Assembly (NCBI RefSeq): GCF_910592395.1
Contig: NC_088309.1
Coordinates: 8,000,501 to 8,064,500 of the forward strand
Direction: 5' to 3'
Length of the DNA: 64,000 bases
Source of the DNA: Lineus longissimus
Lineage: Eukaryota; Nemertea; Pilidiophora; Heteronemertea; Lineidae
The translations under genes and the position numbers were made by a program. This document shows, in pieces, positions 1-10,000 of the stretch (position 1 is the stretch's first letter; each line of letters starts with the position of its first letter). The notes beneath the pieces are model-generated. The model was not told the origin of the DNA and ran no database searches. It saw nothing but the letters and a program-made list of their open reading frames with translations.

Positions 1-20
1 CTTCGAATATCCCACTCTAG

Positions 21-30
21 TCTCGCGAGA
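21..30. promoter_or_regulatory. TCTCGCGAGA core-promoter motif
   Basis: An exact 10-bp palindrome TCTCGCGAGA lies 20 bases from the left edge. This motif is known from TATA-less, often bidirectional metazoan promoters. No coding exon is recognisable just downstream, so the gene it would serve is either off the left edge or starts with an untranslated exon here. Confidence 0.45.
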
Positions 31-416
31 TCCATACCAAGCTAGAAACTAGGGTCGTTTGCTGGCTGTGTTGAGTTGATTGTGAATATCCTCGTAACTT
101 GTACAATGCGAAGGTTGTGAAGATATAATTCTGTGATGTTTGCTAATATTTTGAGCGTGTCTGCCAGTTTTGTAATGAATCTTTTATTTGTACCACGTAA
201 GAATTTTGTTATAATGGTTTTAAACTTTTATAGAAAATTTTCAGTGGCATTCATACACCTGAAGGCAAGGTATGTTTTCTGATCATATTTTCTCAGGTTG
301 GGCGGTTCCCATGGTTACTGGTAAAGCTTTGATATATCATTCTAATGTATCAATTAGAAGGTACATGTATATATATTATGAGACTGGTTTATTTTTTATG
401 GTAATGACGGTAATTT

Positions 417-1222
417 TTTAGTAATGAGGGTATGACTTGTACCTGGTAATTATGGTAATTTATGAACGCATTTGTATGTATGCATTTGTATGTACTAGTC
501 CACTGTACCCGTGGCCGCCAACAATCAATACATTTAATACAAACCTTCTTTTCACAAGCTGTGTGTGAACGCGCAAAAGCTTTTGACTGAAGTGACAGGG
601 CTCGAGACGTCGAATTGTGACGTCATGACGTCAGCAGACCCATCCTGACGTCGGAGCCGTGACGCGTTCAGGCTGTGTCGGGAGTGACGTCGCCCGAGAC
701 GCGCATGACACGAAGGTAAAATCGTCGCGCGGGCAAGCTGAATAACGTTAGATAAAACCAATAAACGGCGTTATATCGGATGTTAGTTGGAAATTCAAAA
801 ATCGAGCTTCGTAAGGACATTTTCGGGACCCGTTAATGCTACATGCAAAATCTGGGGTCGCTCAGCCATTCGGTCTGGGAGATATGAGCGCACAAACTTT
901 TCTCGAATTTAGTAAGGATGCATTTGTTTTACTCACCTATGACCTGGCTAAAATCAAAACAAGGACCTGCTGGAACATTAGGGTCATGACCACTGGACAA
1001 CTTATCTATCCAAGTTGAACATGCTGAATGGTAGTGATGAGGGTATGACTTGTTCCTGGTAATTATGGTTATTTATGTATGCATTTGTGTGTATGCATTT
1101 GTTTCACCCACCTATGACCTGGCTGAAATCAAAACAAAGACCTGCTGGAACATGAGGGTCATTACCACTGGACAACTTGGTGCCACCAACCCTTATCTAT
1201 CCAAGCTAAACATGCTGAATGG
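417..1222. repeat. Diverged duplicated blocks, non-coding
   Basis: Two block types occur twice. Block 1, starting with a TAGTRATGAGGGTATGACTTG-like sequence, is at about 417-490 and 1032-1105. Block 2, containing CACCTATGACCTGGCT and AAACATGCTGAATGGT-like segments, is at about 918-1030 and 1088-1222; the second copy has an extra segment near 1180. Short ORFs here (836-1018, 1050-1244) are products of this repeat and show no conserved protein. No gene is seen in 1-2180. Confidence 0.6.
605..692. promoter_or_regulatory. Cluster of CRE/ATF-like sites in CpG-rich DNA
   Basis: Two exact TGACGTCA palindromes stand back to back at 618-625 and 626-633. TGACGTCG follows at 646-653 and 685-692, with AGACGTCG at 605-612. 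The surrounding 540-740 is CpG-rich compared with the AT-rich flanks, as expected of a promoter. TGACGTCA is the consensus for CREB/ATF bZIP factors. No downstream coding exon can be tied to it, so promoter function is inferred. Confidence 0.5.
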
Positions 1223-1857
1223 TATCCAGCGACCATGTGCATAATATCTAGAATTTACTATTCAGTGTTGGTCTTAGATCGTTGAAACTAGAGTATCTGT
1301 GCTACCCCCTGATGTGAAGTATGAGAGGTAGGCCATACTAGAAAACTCTGAAAAAGATATGTGAATGTGAATGTGAATGCTTGCCACTGGGAATAATTTA
1401 TCTGAAGTGAAATATGTGTTTGTAAGTCATGTTTTAAACATTTTAAGAGTGGTGTTACTGAAAAAAAGTTTTTCTTTTGTAAGAAGAGTAATTGTATAAT
1501 TTATTCACTTTCATGCTTTGGTATTGCTTTTCATATACACGCAATAAAATGTGAAATACACTGATAGTATTTGAATTTTTTTTATTGTATGACAAATAAT
1601 GATCTCGTGCCTGCTTCAGTTTCATTATTTTAAGAACTCCGTGAATGGAAAATTGATGATGACAAAGGGCTGCACAAACATGCAATATGCGATTTTTGTT
1701 GCATGTGATCATGAACGCAGGACACAGCAATTTTGCAGGGCACTTTATGCAAATATTTCAAAGAGGACACCTCTTTCTAATTAGGAAATGTCCCCGATAG
1801 ATTGCGAATTGAGAGATGGCAATTACATGTGTAGCTCAGAAACACCTCTCTGGTTGT

Positions 1858-2030
1858 CCTTTGTTCAAGAATGGTGAGGTCAGAAAGATGTCTTTGTCCT
1901 CGGTTTAAGGATGGTGAGCTCCTAGAAAGACCTTGCTCGTTGTGCTTTGACCTTGGGTCAAAGAGGGGGAGCTCGGAAAAAACGCTCTTGTGCTTTGTCC
2001 TCAGTTTGAGCAGAAATGAGCACTTTTGTA
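1858..2030. repeat. Degenerate ~50-bp tandem repeat
   Basis: About four diverged copies of a unit beginning CTTTGTCCT or CTTTGACCT, followed by a variable segment with GGTGAGCTC-like sequence. The short ORFs on both strands (1777-2094 minus, 1871-2077 plus) are read from this repeat and are not credible genes. Confidence 0.45.
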
Positions 2031-2182
2031 GCTGCAGCCCCTTGATGCTCCCCTTTCCAAGTGGTCTCTGTGATTGAGACAACAAACAAGACAACCCATC
2101 GTGATAAATCCATTTTGGTATTTCTTTACCCAGGGTGAGGGTGAACAGAATGACATTGAATCATGAAATAATACATTGACAG

Positions 2183-2188
2183 TTTATT
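2183..2188 (-). terminator. Polyadenylation signal for KNOP1-like gene
   Basis: TTTATT on the plus strand is AATAAA on the minus strand, about 140 bases beyond the stop codon of the KNOP1-like CDS, giving a short 3' UTR. Confidence 0.5.
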
Positions 2189-2325
2189 CAGAGATGGCAA
2201 CGAAGTTATTCACAAACAATAGAATCGTACATAACCATCCAATGCAAATGACATTTTAACAACATTACCAGCTTCAAACAAACGTTTGTCCCAAGACAAA
2301 TTTCTATCTACATGTACCAGCAACT

Positions 2326-3813
2326 TTAATCAAATTTTATAGAACTTGATTTAGTTTTGTCAATGTAAAATACTTTATTTGCATCTGGAGGTGGGGTATA
2401 CCCAATACCTGTCCCCCTTGGCATGGTCAGCTTCCACTCCATTGCACGGTTGAAATCCTTTTCCAAATTATCATCCAAATTCTTCGCATCTGAACTCGAC
2501 AGAGCAAGATTTTTTCGCAAGAAAGGGGAGTTTGGATTTACAAATGGATTTAGTTTCTTCACCGAGTTTGTCACTGCAGTGTTTTGGACCGGAGTGTCAG
2601 TTTTCTTTTTGAACCCACCAAGGAGACGATAGAACTTGTCCTGTCTCTCTTTATCATCAAATGTAGCAGTACCCCACTGACCCAAGTTAATACTGGGCCT
2701 ACTCTTACAAGAACCACCATTCAGCTGGCCCCCATTTTCATTTTCTACAGCCAAGTTTTCAGAAGCAACAACTTTTTCAATTGGTTTTTTGTTAGATACA
2801 GGACTACCACAACTATCATCACCATTCTTATCATCTTCCCCTTCCTTCAACCCCCTCTTTTTATCCTTCTTCTTCCTTTTAGCACCAGACACAGAATTTA
2901 TAATATCAGTATCAGGACTTCTATCTTTCTTGCCCTTCTTTTTCTTTTTACTCACAGGAACATCATTATCATCACCTACAATATCATCTACATCTTTTTG
3001 TTTTCTCTTCTTGCCTTTTTTAACTTTATCAGTACTAACAACCTCATCTGAATCATTATCAACACCAACAACATCATCTGTATCTTTCCGTTTTTTCTTC
3101 TCGTTCTTTTTCACCCCCTCAGAACTTATAATCTCATTTAAAACACTTTGCTTATCTTTCATTTTCTTTTTACCAACATCATCACATTTGTCAGTGTCAC
3201 CAATGTCTTTTTCTTTTCTTTCACTTTTCTTCTTCTTTTTAGGGTCTAATTCAGCATCAGAATGTCCTACACCACTGACACCCTTATCTTTCTTCGTATG
3301 TTTTTTACTGACAGAAGCCACATTTTCAGAAGGAACACTAATGTCAGATTGTTTAATTTTGTTTTGCTTCTTCTTCTTCTTCTTTTCTTTCTTTTCAACT
3401 GCTCCTGAATTCCCCATACCATCATTTTCAGTACCAGAAGTGTCACATGCTTTCTTTTTTGTTTTGCCAACAACAACATTTTCACTCTCCAACAAGTCCT
3501 TTCTCTTACTTTTCTTTTTCTTTTTCTTGGTCACATGAACTGCGTCAGGGTCACCAACTTGTCCAATGTCATCCAAGTCAAGTTTTCGATCCTCCTTTTT
3601 CTTTTTCCTTTTCTTTTTTCCCTCCTTAATTACATCATTCTCGCATTGTGTATCCCCATTGTCATCCTTCCCCATTTTCCTCTTTTTTGTTTTACTTAAA
3701 GTTAGGCCAACTGCCTCACCAAGAGCATCTTTTATCTGCTTCTTAGGAACCTGGGAGTCTTTCCCCCCATCCTCCAAATGTTTCCTCTTCTTGTTCTTTG
3801 ATTTTTCTTTCAT
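2326..3813 (-). CDS. KNOP1: Lysine-rich nucleolar protein, KNOP1-like (SMAP C-terminal domain)
   Basis: Uninterrupted 495-codon frame. Residues 1 to about 350 are low-complexity: runs of K/R such as KKKRKKKKE alternate with acidic D/E/S stretches, the arrangement of nucleolar proteins with repeated nuclear localisation signals. The C-terminal ~120 residues are conserved-looking: LGQWGTATFDDKERQDKF, then RLLGGFKK, NLALSSSDAKNLDDNLEKDF, RAMEWK, RGTGIGY and the closing KVFYIDKTKSSSIKFD. That order matches the C-terminus of vertebrate KNOP1 (TSG118), whose tail is the SMAP domain. KNOP1 is a nucleolar protein of poorly defined function. The start is the first ATG, 32 bases into an exon whose minus-strand acceptor AG is at 3846-3847, so a 5' UTR exon probably lies upstream. 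Assignment rests on the C-terminal block; the K-rich part aligns with almost any K-rich protein. Confidence 0.8.
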   Translation of the reverse strand: MKEKSKNKKRKHLEDGGKDSQVPKKQIKDALGEAVGLTLSKTKKRKMGKDDNGDTQCENDVIKEGKKKRKKKKEDRKLDLDDIGQVGDPDAVHVTKKKKKKSKRKDLLESENVVVGKTKKKACDTSGTENDGMGNSGAVEKKEKKKKKKQNKIKQSDISVPSENVASVSKKHTKKDKGVSGVGHSDAELDPKKKKKSERKEKDIGDTDKCDDVGKKKMKDKQSVLNEIISSEGVKKNEKKKRKDTDDVVGVDNDSDEVVSTDKVKKGKKRKQKDVDDIVGDDNDVPVSKKKKKGKKDRSPDTDIINSVSGAKRKKKDKKRGLKEGEDDKNGDDSCGSPVSNKKPIEKVVASENLAVENENGGQLNGGSCKSRPSINLGQWGTATFDDKERQDKFYRLLGGFKKKTDTPVQNTAVTNSVKKLNPFVNPNSPFLRKNLALSSSDAKNLDDNLEKDFNRAMEWKLTMPRGTGIGYTPPPDANKVFYIDKTKSSSIKFD

Positions 3814-3845
3814 CTTTCAAATGGCCGGCTGGTTCCAGAGGAAAC

Positions 3846-3872
3846 CTGTAAGAATTAACAATAAAAAAACCC
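3846..3872 (-). other. 3' splice site of a 5' UTR intron, KNOP1-like gene
   Basis: On the minus strand a T-rich tract ends in TTAATTCTTACAG, with AG at 3846-3847, and is followed 32 bases later by the ATG of the KNOP1-like CDS. This implies an untranslated first exon upstream, at higher coordinates. The exon itself could not be located with confidence. Confidence 0.5.
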
Positions 3873-3977
3873 GATAAATGAGCGGCCTTTCCAAAAAATA
3901 CAAAGTCCACTGAAAGAAAGCGATTATGTGGCATAATTTGTATAAACCTGTACAAGTCTTAACGTTCAATCTGATCA

Positions 3978-4070
3978 GAGGAGGCCATGCCTATATATAG
4001 GCAGTGGGCAGGCAATCCCAATCCGGCACATGGCATATTATAGGGCCTATAGCCGCTCCATGGCCTCCTC
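3978..4070. repeat. Imperfect hairpin near the KNOP1-like 5' end
   Basis: A 12-bp perfect inverted repeat, GAGGAGGCCATG at 3978-3989 and CATGGCCTCCTC at 4059-4070, encloses a 16-bp palindrome TGCCTATATATAGGCA at 3988-4003. It lies upstream of the KNOP1-like gene; whether it is promoter DNA is unknown. Apart from this, 3848-4900 shows nothing recognisable. Confidence 0.4.
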
Positions 4071-4921
4071 ATCAGTCCGGAAAACGGGTCATGCAAAACC
4101 AGGTTAGTCACATGGTCGACATGCATGGCAGTTGGTACTGACTCTATTTTCGGACAATGAAACCATAACAAATCACGAGACCACAACTCAACTTTTCCTT
4201 ACTATATATTCAAAACTTATCAGAACTATAAAGTAAAGCAATAAACTTACACTAAAAGGGAATGAAGTGGGGGAAACGGCCGGTTGAAACGATTCAACGA
4301 TTTCAAGAAAACAAGGCGACTTGGACCATTCCCAATAGAACTGTTTATCTCCAGTATGTGCGCATATTTTATGATAATGAGCAAACCCCTTCAGTTCTGG
4401 TTCAATCGAGAATGGTCCAAATTGCGTGGAACAAAATAAACTAAAATCATCAAATATTCATTCTCACTCACCGAAATTATGAATGATTTTCGGTGGTGTA
4501 CTTATTAGTGTATTGGTCAAACTGGCATCCAGCTAATTCACCTTAAGTAGTTGACCTAACTGAGCTCTGAGGTGAGTCTGAGAAGGATAACCAGCTGGCT
4601 GAGTGATGACAACATTAAAGGGGGACTATAGGCAGGAGCAGAGGGGCTAATTTGGCTATCTTCAGCTGACGAGTATACAGTACGCTAACGGTCAGATTCA
4701 GCACTAAGTACATTCCTCGAACAAGCGTCGACGTACTGTGAGATGCGAGAGACCCTATTTTGCCGACTTTGTGTAACTTTATCTTCTATGATCCTGCCTG
4801 CCTAGTTGCTGCATTGTTCCTTTAACAATGGGATGTGCCCATTCTGATGTAATCGCTGATTTTCAATATACTACGCCTCTCTATATTTTTATTTTGTATA
4901 CTACTATGAGGTAGTAGTATA

Positions 4922-5116
4922 CCGTGGAACCTCCCTTAGCGGACACCTCTCTATTAAGGACAACCTCTCTATTACGGACAACCTCTCTATTAAGGACACT
5001 AGTTTTGGTCCCAAATTGGTAGTTTCCTTTCAATTTGACCTCTCTAATTAGGACGCCTCTCTATTAAAGACAGCACTTGTCAGTCCCAAGGGTGTCTTAA
5101 TAGAGAGGTTCTACTG
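4922..5116 (+). mobile_element. MITE copy 1 (Tc1/mariner, pogo/Tigger-like ends)
   Basis: About 195 bp with terminal inverted repeats of CAGTGGAACCTCCCTTAG type (first bases here CCGT), ending GAGAGGTTCTACTG, flanked by TA on both sides (4920-4921 and 5117-5118). The body is built from repeated CCTCTCTATTAAGGACA segments. It has no coding capacity. TA duplication plus CAGT ends fits the pogo/Tigger branch of Tc1/mariner. Confidence 0.7.
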
Positions 5117-5668
5117 TAGTATCAAAAACCTCGTCCTGCCTCGGGTATCTCTGGATGGGCTGCCTAATCATGGCACAAACTCAAGTTATAGCTGTTTAAC
5201 TGGTAATATACCACACTTGATCAATGTCAGTATACCGCAACAAGGGGTGGGTCAATACGTGCCATATAAAGTCATATTATTGTTAAGAGTAAAAAGTATA
5301 CTGTAGCAACCAAATCTAGGATGGCGCCCTTTTGCGAGTGTTCGTTGCGTAGTTGGTGTTATCCATCATTGACAAGGGTTTGTCAGATACCTGTGTGTCC
5401 ATTACACAGGGCAAGCAAAAGATCCTTCATAGGTGTACTGTAACTCAAAAAATCCAACACTAATGTGTCTTAATACTGTTAAAGGGATACAATGCTGATG
5501 GTCCCGATGAGCAATTCCCAACTGTATCCCGTACTCGACCAAAGTCCTAATACTGTCGGTTCAACCTTCTCCTGACCTTCCTCCCATGACCATATCACCC
5601 ACACAAAACTTCTCCGCAAGACATCATTATTGAATCAGTGGTGGGAGTAGGAAATTAGTAGAAAACTC

Positions 5669-5702
5669 AGACAAGAGGAAATAACGTTATTTCCCCTTGT
5701 CT
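5669..5702. repeat. 34-bp near-perfect palindrome
   Basis: AGACAAGAGGAAATAAC is followed directly by its reverse complement with one mismatch, centred on AAC|GTT at 5685/5686. The stretch 5117-5832 is otherwise without recognisable features. Confidence 0.5.
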
Positions 5703-5832
5703 TGAGGATAAGTTCCTGTCATGTTGCATTTAGACTTGTTTTCTGGTGTTGTAAGCTATACGTCTTGTGAGACCTGTTGAACATCTGTTATGATCACGAG
5801 GATGATCACAAGACATTTTAAGTACCAATATA

Positions 5833-6010
5833 CAGTGGAACATCCCTTAGCGGACACCTCTCTATTAGGGACAACCTCTCTATTAAGGACACTAGTTTTG
5901 GTCCCAAATTGGTACTTTCCATTTAATTTGACCTCTCTTATCAGGACACCTCTCTATTAAGGACAGCATTTGTCAGTTCCGTGGGTGTCCTTAATAGAGA
6001 GGTTCAACTG
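5833..6010 (+). mobile_element. MITE copy 2 (same family)
   Basis: 178 bp, starting CAGTGGAACATCCCTTAG and ending GAGAGGTTCAACTG, flanked by TA at 5831-5832 and 6011-6012. It is the same length as copy 3 at 42539-42716. The stretch 6013-6964 after it holds no recognisable gene; a minus ORF at 6108-6350 has no family resemblance. Confidence 0.75.
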
Positions 6011-6964
6011 TATATTCATGTGTTTGTGTGCCCTTATATATGGTCATATTTTCTCTTTGGACCGTATTGAGGTACATGAGGTAAGGAAACCAAATAAAAC
6101 ATTGAAATTAATATGCAAAAAATGAATAATTAATATGGAAAAAAATATCAATAGCATAGCTCAGCATCAGATTACAGAACCAGTTGGGTATTGGGAAATG
6201 ACTCATGTTTACATACTCTTTTGCAAGGTTTAAAAAGCGTGCATTTTTTCTTCTCCAATGACTTCTTATTCGAATTGCATGTATACTTCTGGGGAGATTT
6301 TCTTCCTGGTTTTTGGGGCCAGAAGAAATAAAGCCTACAGACATTGTCATGCTTGACTACTTCTTTCTTATGACAGCTATTGTAAACAGTCGTGATAGTT
6401 CAGTTATAGGCCTAAGCGAGGTGAAAAATTGTGTCGTTGAAGTGCTGGGTCAAGCCTTTTATCATCAGAGCTGGAGATTGTCCTGGATTTGAAAAATGAG
6501 GTCAAATCATTTTCTATCTGTGGGTCATGTGATCATTCATTGTTATATGATGAACAGTACTGACCATAGGGCATAAGGAGTGTAAGTAAGATCCACATGC
6601 AGTTTTATTCTCTTAAAAATAACAAATGGTTGATGACATTTGATTTGTTCAGGGTTTTGATACGGCAAATTTCTGTTCTAGTGTGACTATATTTAGATAA
6701 ATTACTTTCCAAACTATATGTATTTTGCGAGTGAGTCGTCACATGAAGGTTTGACATGACAGTTGAGTCCCAGACGTTTGACTGAAAACCACTAGGTTGA
6801 TTCTTTGTTGTAACAACTAGAGTTCGCACTTCTGAACATGTTGGGGGTAGGTGAACCAGTTCTTTAAAAAAATACTTGTTGAGCTTGAGATGTCAATTGT
6901 TGGGAAATGCAAATAATGCGGGTTGTGTTCATGTATTGTAATATGCTTGCTTCTGTCTTTCCAG

Positions 6965-7019
6965 GATTTCAACTGACTGCGTGATACTTATCTGAAGTGT
7001 GCAATGCTAATAGTTTACA
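6965..7019 (+). other. OCA2: OCA2 5' UTR exon segment
   Basis: An acceptor (TTCTGTCTTTCCAG, AG at 6963-6964) opens an exon whose first 55 bases are untranslated before the ATG at 7020. At least one non-coding exon must lie further upstream in 6013-6960 or beyond; it was not identified. Confidence 0.6.
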
Positions 7020-10000
7020 ATGGACGAAGAGGAGGACTATGGGACTTTCCTGCATTACACGAGCATTCCAGAAGGTGGTAGCATAAGAAATCGTCCAAAG
7101 ACCCCCCAGGTGCATGAACTGAGGACATGTACTCCCGGTGCTGTTATTGTGAGGGACGAGAATGGGCTGAGTTCTTCACGGACTGTACCGATGGATGAGG
7201 AAGATACACCGCTTCTGATGGAAACCAAGAAAAATGTAAATCATGACAAAAATATGTGAGTACCAACATACAGTGTATACTAATGTACCAATGTGTCAAT
7301 TGTGGTATGCCTGTGATGAAAATGAGGTGATTATTTCTATTCGTTGCAGAGAAAGAAAAAAACGTGTGCTCCCATGGGAGTGTACGGTATGAGTAACCTC
7401 TCCAGTCTGTTTTTTGTAGCCCTTATAAACTTTCATCTCCTTTGTTTTAGGGTATCGGAGGGCTCTGGTTCAGGATATCTGAAAGATTCCAGCAGTACTA
7501 GTTCTACAGAGAGTGTCTCGTCCACGTGGAAAACCGTGCTACGAAATATCAAGATTTACACCATCTTTGCACTGGTCATTTTTTTTTCAGTAAGTATATA
7601 ATATATAAGTACCAAGTATTCGGGTTGTGTTTACTCTAACTGTATTGCTGAATGTGCCCAACGAATTATGGTGCTCCATCTACAAAGACAGTAGAACCTC
7701 CCCTCAGGCAGACACGTTTGTTCTCAAATATGTCTAAAGTACACTGATGTTGCTTCAAACCTGGCCATTCTATTCATTCACTCAATCTTCTGTTAACATC
7801 ATCTATGCATGTATCTATCTGTTTTGATGGGAAAATGGGTGTTGTATAGAAGTAGAAGTAGACATAAGATGGACAACTAAATTAAGACCACAACCTTCAC
7901 CACTGCATGTACTTCTACACAAAGTGGCAAGGAGCCTTTATCAGAAATCCAAATTTGGGATAGAGTAGCCTGTCGAATCAACAGTGAAAAAACATTTGGA
8001 CACAATGTAGCTACCAGTTGCTACTAACCCCCATATTTGGTCACCAGATATCTATCAATGAAATTGTCACCTGACTCATTTTCAGTTTGTCATAGCTGTC
8101 ACCCCAGATGCCCAGGCAAAGGAGGAATATTTCAGCATCAGCGAGGCAATGGGCACAATAAGTAAGTCCTTTTGAGGTCCTAACAAAGTATTCTTTGAGG
8201 ACCTCCCCAGAAGTAGTCCTTTTGAGGTCCCAAAATCCAACTGTGCTTGATCTAGGACTAAAATTAATGAAATGTGGTCATTTATCAATTATTCATGAGA
8301 GTAAGTCGGTGAATAATCTGAAAATATCCTTAACTCTTCTGCTGTGTGTACAAAGAAAGAAACTTCCTTGTTTGTTGAGATGTTGGGGCACACTGAACTG
8401 GTCAGTATTTAAAGTTGTGTCCCAACTTTTCTGCAGAATTGATACAGAATCAGAAATGTATACAAATCAACGGTTCCAGAATACTTGCATCAATTGAGAT
8501 GAATGCTTCTTGATAAAGCCCCCTTTTACTCTACGATGTGTGTTTTTGTCTAATGATCTGATTATTTTAAAATATCTTCAGAAATTAACTTCACCGGTTG
8601 CACTGACCCAGAAATCAAGCTGATCGTGGAAGGAGCTTTTGAAGACCGTCACCCTCAAGAAGGCTATGATAATCTTACATTCTCTGCCAGGGAAGGAGAT
8701 GCTACAGCTGAGGTATGTACTGCTTCATCACCTGCCTTTAGTAAGGTGTGCAAGGATGAGCCAAGTCAAGATTTATGATAAATTCTAATTCAAATTTAGG
8801 ATAAATCTAATAACAAAGTGAAATTAGAAGGGCATGGTAGCTAACTAAAATGTTCATGGTCTTGTAAAGTTTGCTCTTCATTTTAGTAAAACCTTAGATA
8901 TACCTGAGTACTTCTTTACCTCCCATGTATTATGTACCTTAGTATTTTGAGTACAATCTGACCAGTCCTGTCACCCTCGAAAAAAGTCGCTGTAAAAAAA
9001 TGGCCGCAAATGTTTCCTAGTATAGAGTGTTCTCCTTTGATCTATGTGATGTTCTGTAGTAATACATCCGAACTTTAATGCAACTGTCGGTATTGATGAC
9101 TGAGCTTGTGTAACATGAGGGGTGGAGCATTAAGGACTGACTCTGGTATTCGAGGATGGTAGTAACGTGGCACGAAGTAATGAAAGTAATTCTGGAGACG
9201 TCTCACCTATATTCTAGAGTTACACCGAAAAGCACTGGATATCTGAAATTTTCGGATCACGTCTTGTTATTTAAATATGGTTCATACCATCGGTTCTGCT
9301 GGGGAATCAGCTTTCTGTGATGACCTGTTCCAAGGAGTCCAATTTTGACACAGAGGTCGAATGTGGAAGCGATTCCAACTAAAGACTCGTCCAGAACTGA
9401 TTTAGCAAACTTATTCTCTGAAGTTTTACCTGTGCAGTTTCTTTTCAGAAATGGGTTCTTGTCCTGCAGCGAGATTATTACATAGGGGAAATAGTTGAAA
9501 AGAAGTTTGTGTTTGACCTTGATAAACTGTGAGTAAATGTGTTTTTGGTAATATTGATTAAAACGATCACTTTAAGTATGTTATCCATAAACGTTTACCT
9601 TGAACTGGTAGATTTTTCATGTGCATTTTAGTTTGCATTTTAATTCGCGCCCAGCAATAATTGCTGAAGTGGAAAATCAATTTGAACTCACTGTTACAGA
9701 GTTGTCAAGATGCTCAATTAAAGTACATTGTAGTGTTGTCATAATAGACAGGTATCTGAAGCTAAAATATAGGGATTGAAAAAAAGCGGGCAGCAATTCT
9801 GAACAGTGAAGGTGTAAAGATTTTTGCTGGAGAAGTTTTTGTAAGGTTTGCAAGAATTGGTCGCTGTTGTCCTGTTACAGTTCCCTGAGGCTGCCGTTGG
9901 TTTTTTTCAGAAATGGGTCGGTCAGTAGTGTAGACGTGAGTGCCAAGTCTACCAATTCCTATCCGTTTCCATTCTCTTTGAAATATATCTGCCACCCCGA

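Noticed and set aside
2789-3538. 249-codon plus-strand ORF rich in Ser, Phe and Leu
   Set aside because: It is the mirror of the lysine tracts of the minus-strand KNOP1-like gene and has no conserved motif.
7350-7386. Possible extra OCA2 exon with good AG and GT ends
   Set aside because: Including it puts the next exon (7451) in a frame that stops at TAG within 17 codons. Joining 7255 directly to 7451 keeps the frame open.
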